64,000 bases of DNA from NCBI RefSeq assembly GCF_013812825.1, contig NZ_JACCSU010000045.1, positions 83,740 to 147,739 of the forward strand, given 5' to 3'. Shown here in pieces: positions 63,611 to 64,000 of the stretch. The stretch is from Sphingomonas sp. Its GTDB lineage: Bacteria; Pseudomonadota; Alphaproteobacteria; Sphingomonadales; Sphingomonadaceae. The notes beneath the pieces are model-generated. The model did not search any database and was not told the origin of the DNA. It worked only from the letters and a program-made list of their open reading frames with translations. The position numbers and the translations under genes are program-made. Each line of letters starts with the position of its first letter. Position 1 is the first letter of the stretch.

Positions 63611-63722
63611 TTTCCCCCTCCCGCTCGCGGGAGGGGCTAGGGGAGGGCATGTTCGTCTGCCGCACCGCGGGTTTCGGACAGTCCCTCCCCCCGGCCCCCT
63701 CCCGCCGGGCGGGAAGGGGAGA
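63611..63722. repeat. Pair of inverted ~42-bp GC hairpin elements between guaB and rsmB
   Basis: ttttccccctcccgctcgcgggaggggctaggggagggcatg versus reverse complement of cagtccctccccccggccccctcccgccgggcgggaaggggagaa. Confidence 0.7.
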
Positions 63723-63728
63723 AGAACC

Positions 63729-64000
63729 ATGACCCCCGCCGCGCGCCTCCACGCAGCGGTCGAAATCCTCGACGAGATCATCGTTGCCGCCCGCGACGAT
63801 GGACCGCCGGCCGACATCCTCGTCACGCGCTATTTCAAGACCCGACGCTATGCCGGATCGGGCGACCGCCGCGCGGTGCGCGAGCTGGTGTTCCGCGCCA
63901 TCCGCCGGTCGGCCGAACGGCCAGCGAACGGTCGCGCGGCGATGCTCGGCCTGGCCGAGGACGATGCGGCGTTGCTTGGGCTTTTCGGGCAGGTCCGGGG
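63729..64000 (+). CDS. RsmB/NOP-family 16S rRNA cytosine methyltransferase, N-terminal part (continues beyond window)
   Basis: MTPAARLHAAVEILDEIIVAARDDGPPADILVTRYFKTRRYAGSGDRRAVRELVFRAIRR. Confidence 0.8.
   Translation, partial: MTPAARLHAAVEILDEIIVAARDDGPPADILVTRYFKTRRYAGSGDRRAVRELVFRAIRRSAERPANGRAAMLGLAEDDAALLGLFGQVR

Overview
GC-rich bacterial chromosome segment. Gene content and order (ccrM with RAMA domain, mutM-ubiE-ubiB-coaBC-dut, rpiB-glyA-nrdR, ALA synthase hemA, split pntAA/pntAB/pntB) point to an alphaproteobacterium, probably Sphingomonadales. About 41 kb is compact housekeeping sequence (glmM ... dnaA). A ~16 kb accessory polysaccharide locus (41.2-57.6 kb) lies between dnaA and a DUF885 peptidase gene. 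It encodes RfbA, RfbB, an FdtA/QdtA-type ketoisomerase, an FdtB/QdtB-type aminotransferase, a formyltransferase-like fusion protein, a flippase, an EpsG-like polymerase, four glycosyltransferases, two methyltransferases and AsnB. The rest is again housekeeping (stomatin/NfeD, CoA lyase, guaB, rsmB). Strongest leads: (i) a 27-aa Trp-rich ORF, absent from the ORF track, with its own promoter, RBS and hairpin; (ii) a formyltransferase/C-terminal-domain fusion in a predicted dTDP-3-formamido-sugar locus; (iii) a ThiD-VOC fusion; (iv) an NtrC-like regulator lacking the phospho-Asp and carrying GAFPGA instead of GAFTGA; (v) genes split at GTGA junctions (stomatin/QmcA, CoaC/CoaB) and a frameshifted small lipoprotein; (vi) a dispersed hairpin repeat that encodes the C-terminus of a LytTR regulator. 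No tRNA, rRNA, CRISPR or transposase was seen. All calls are by eye; no database search was run.
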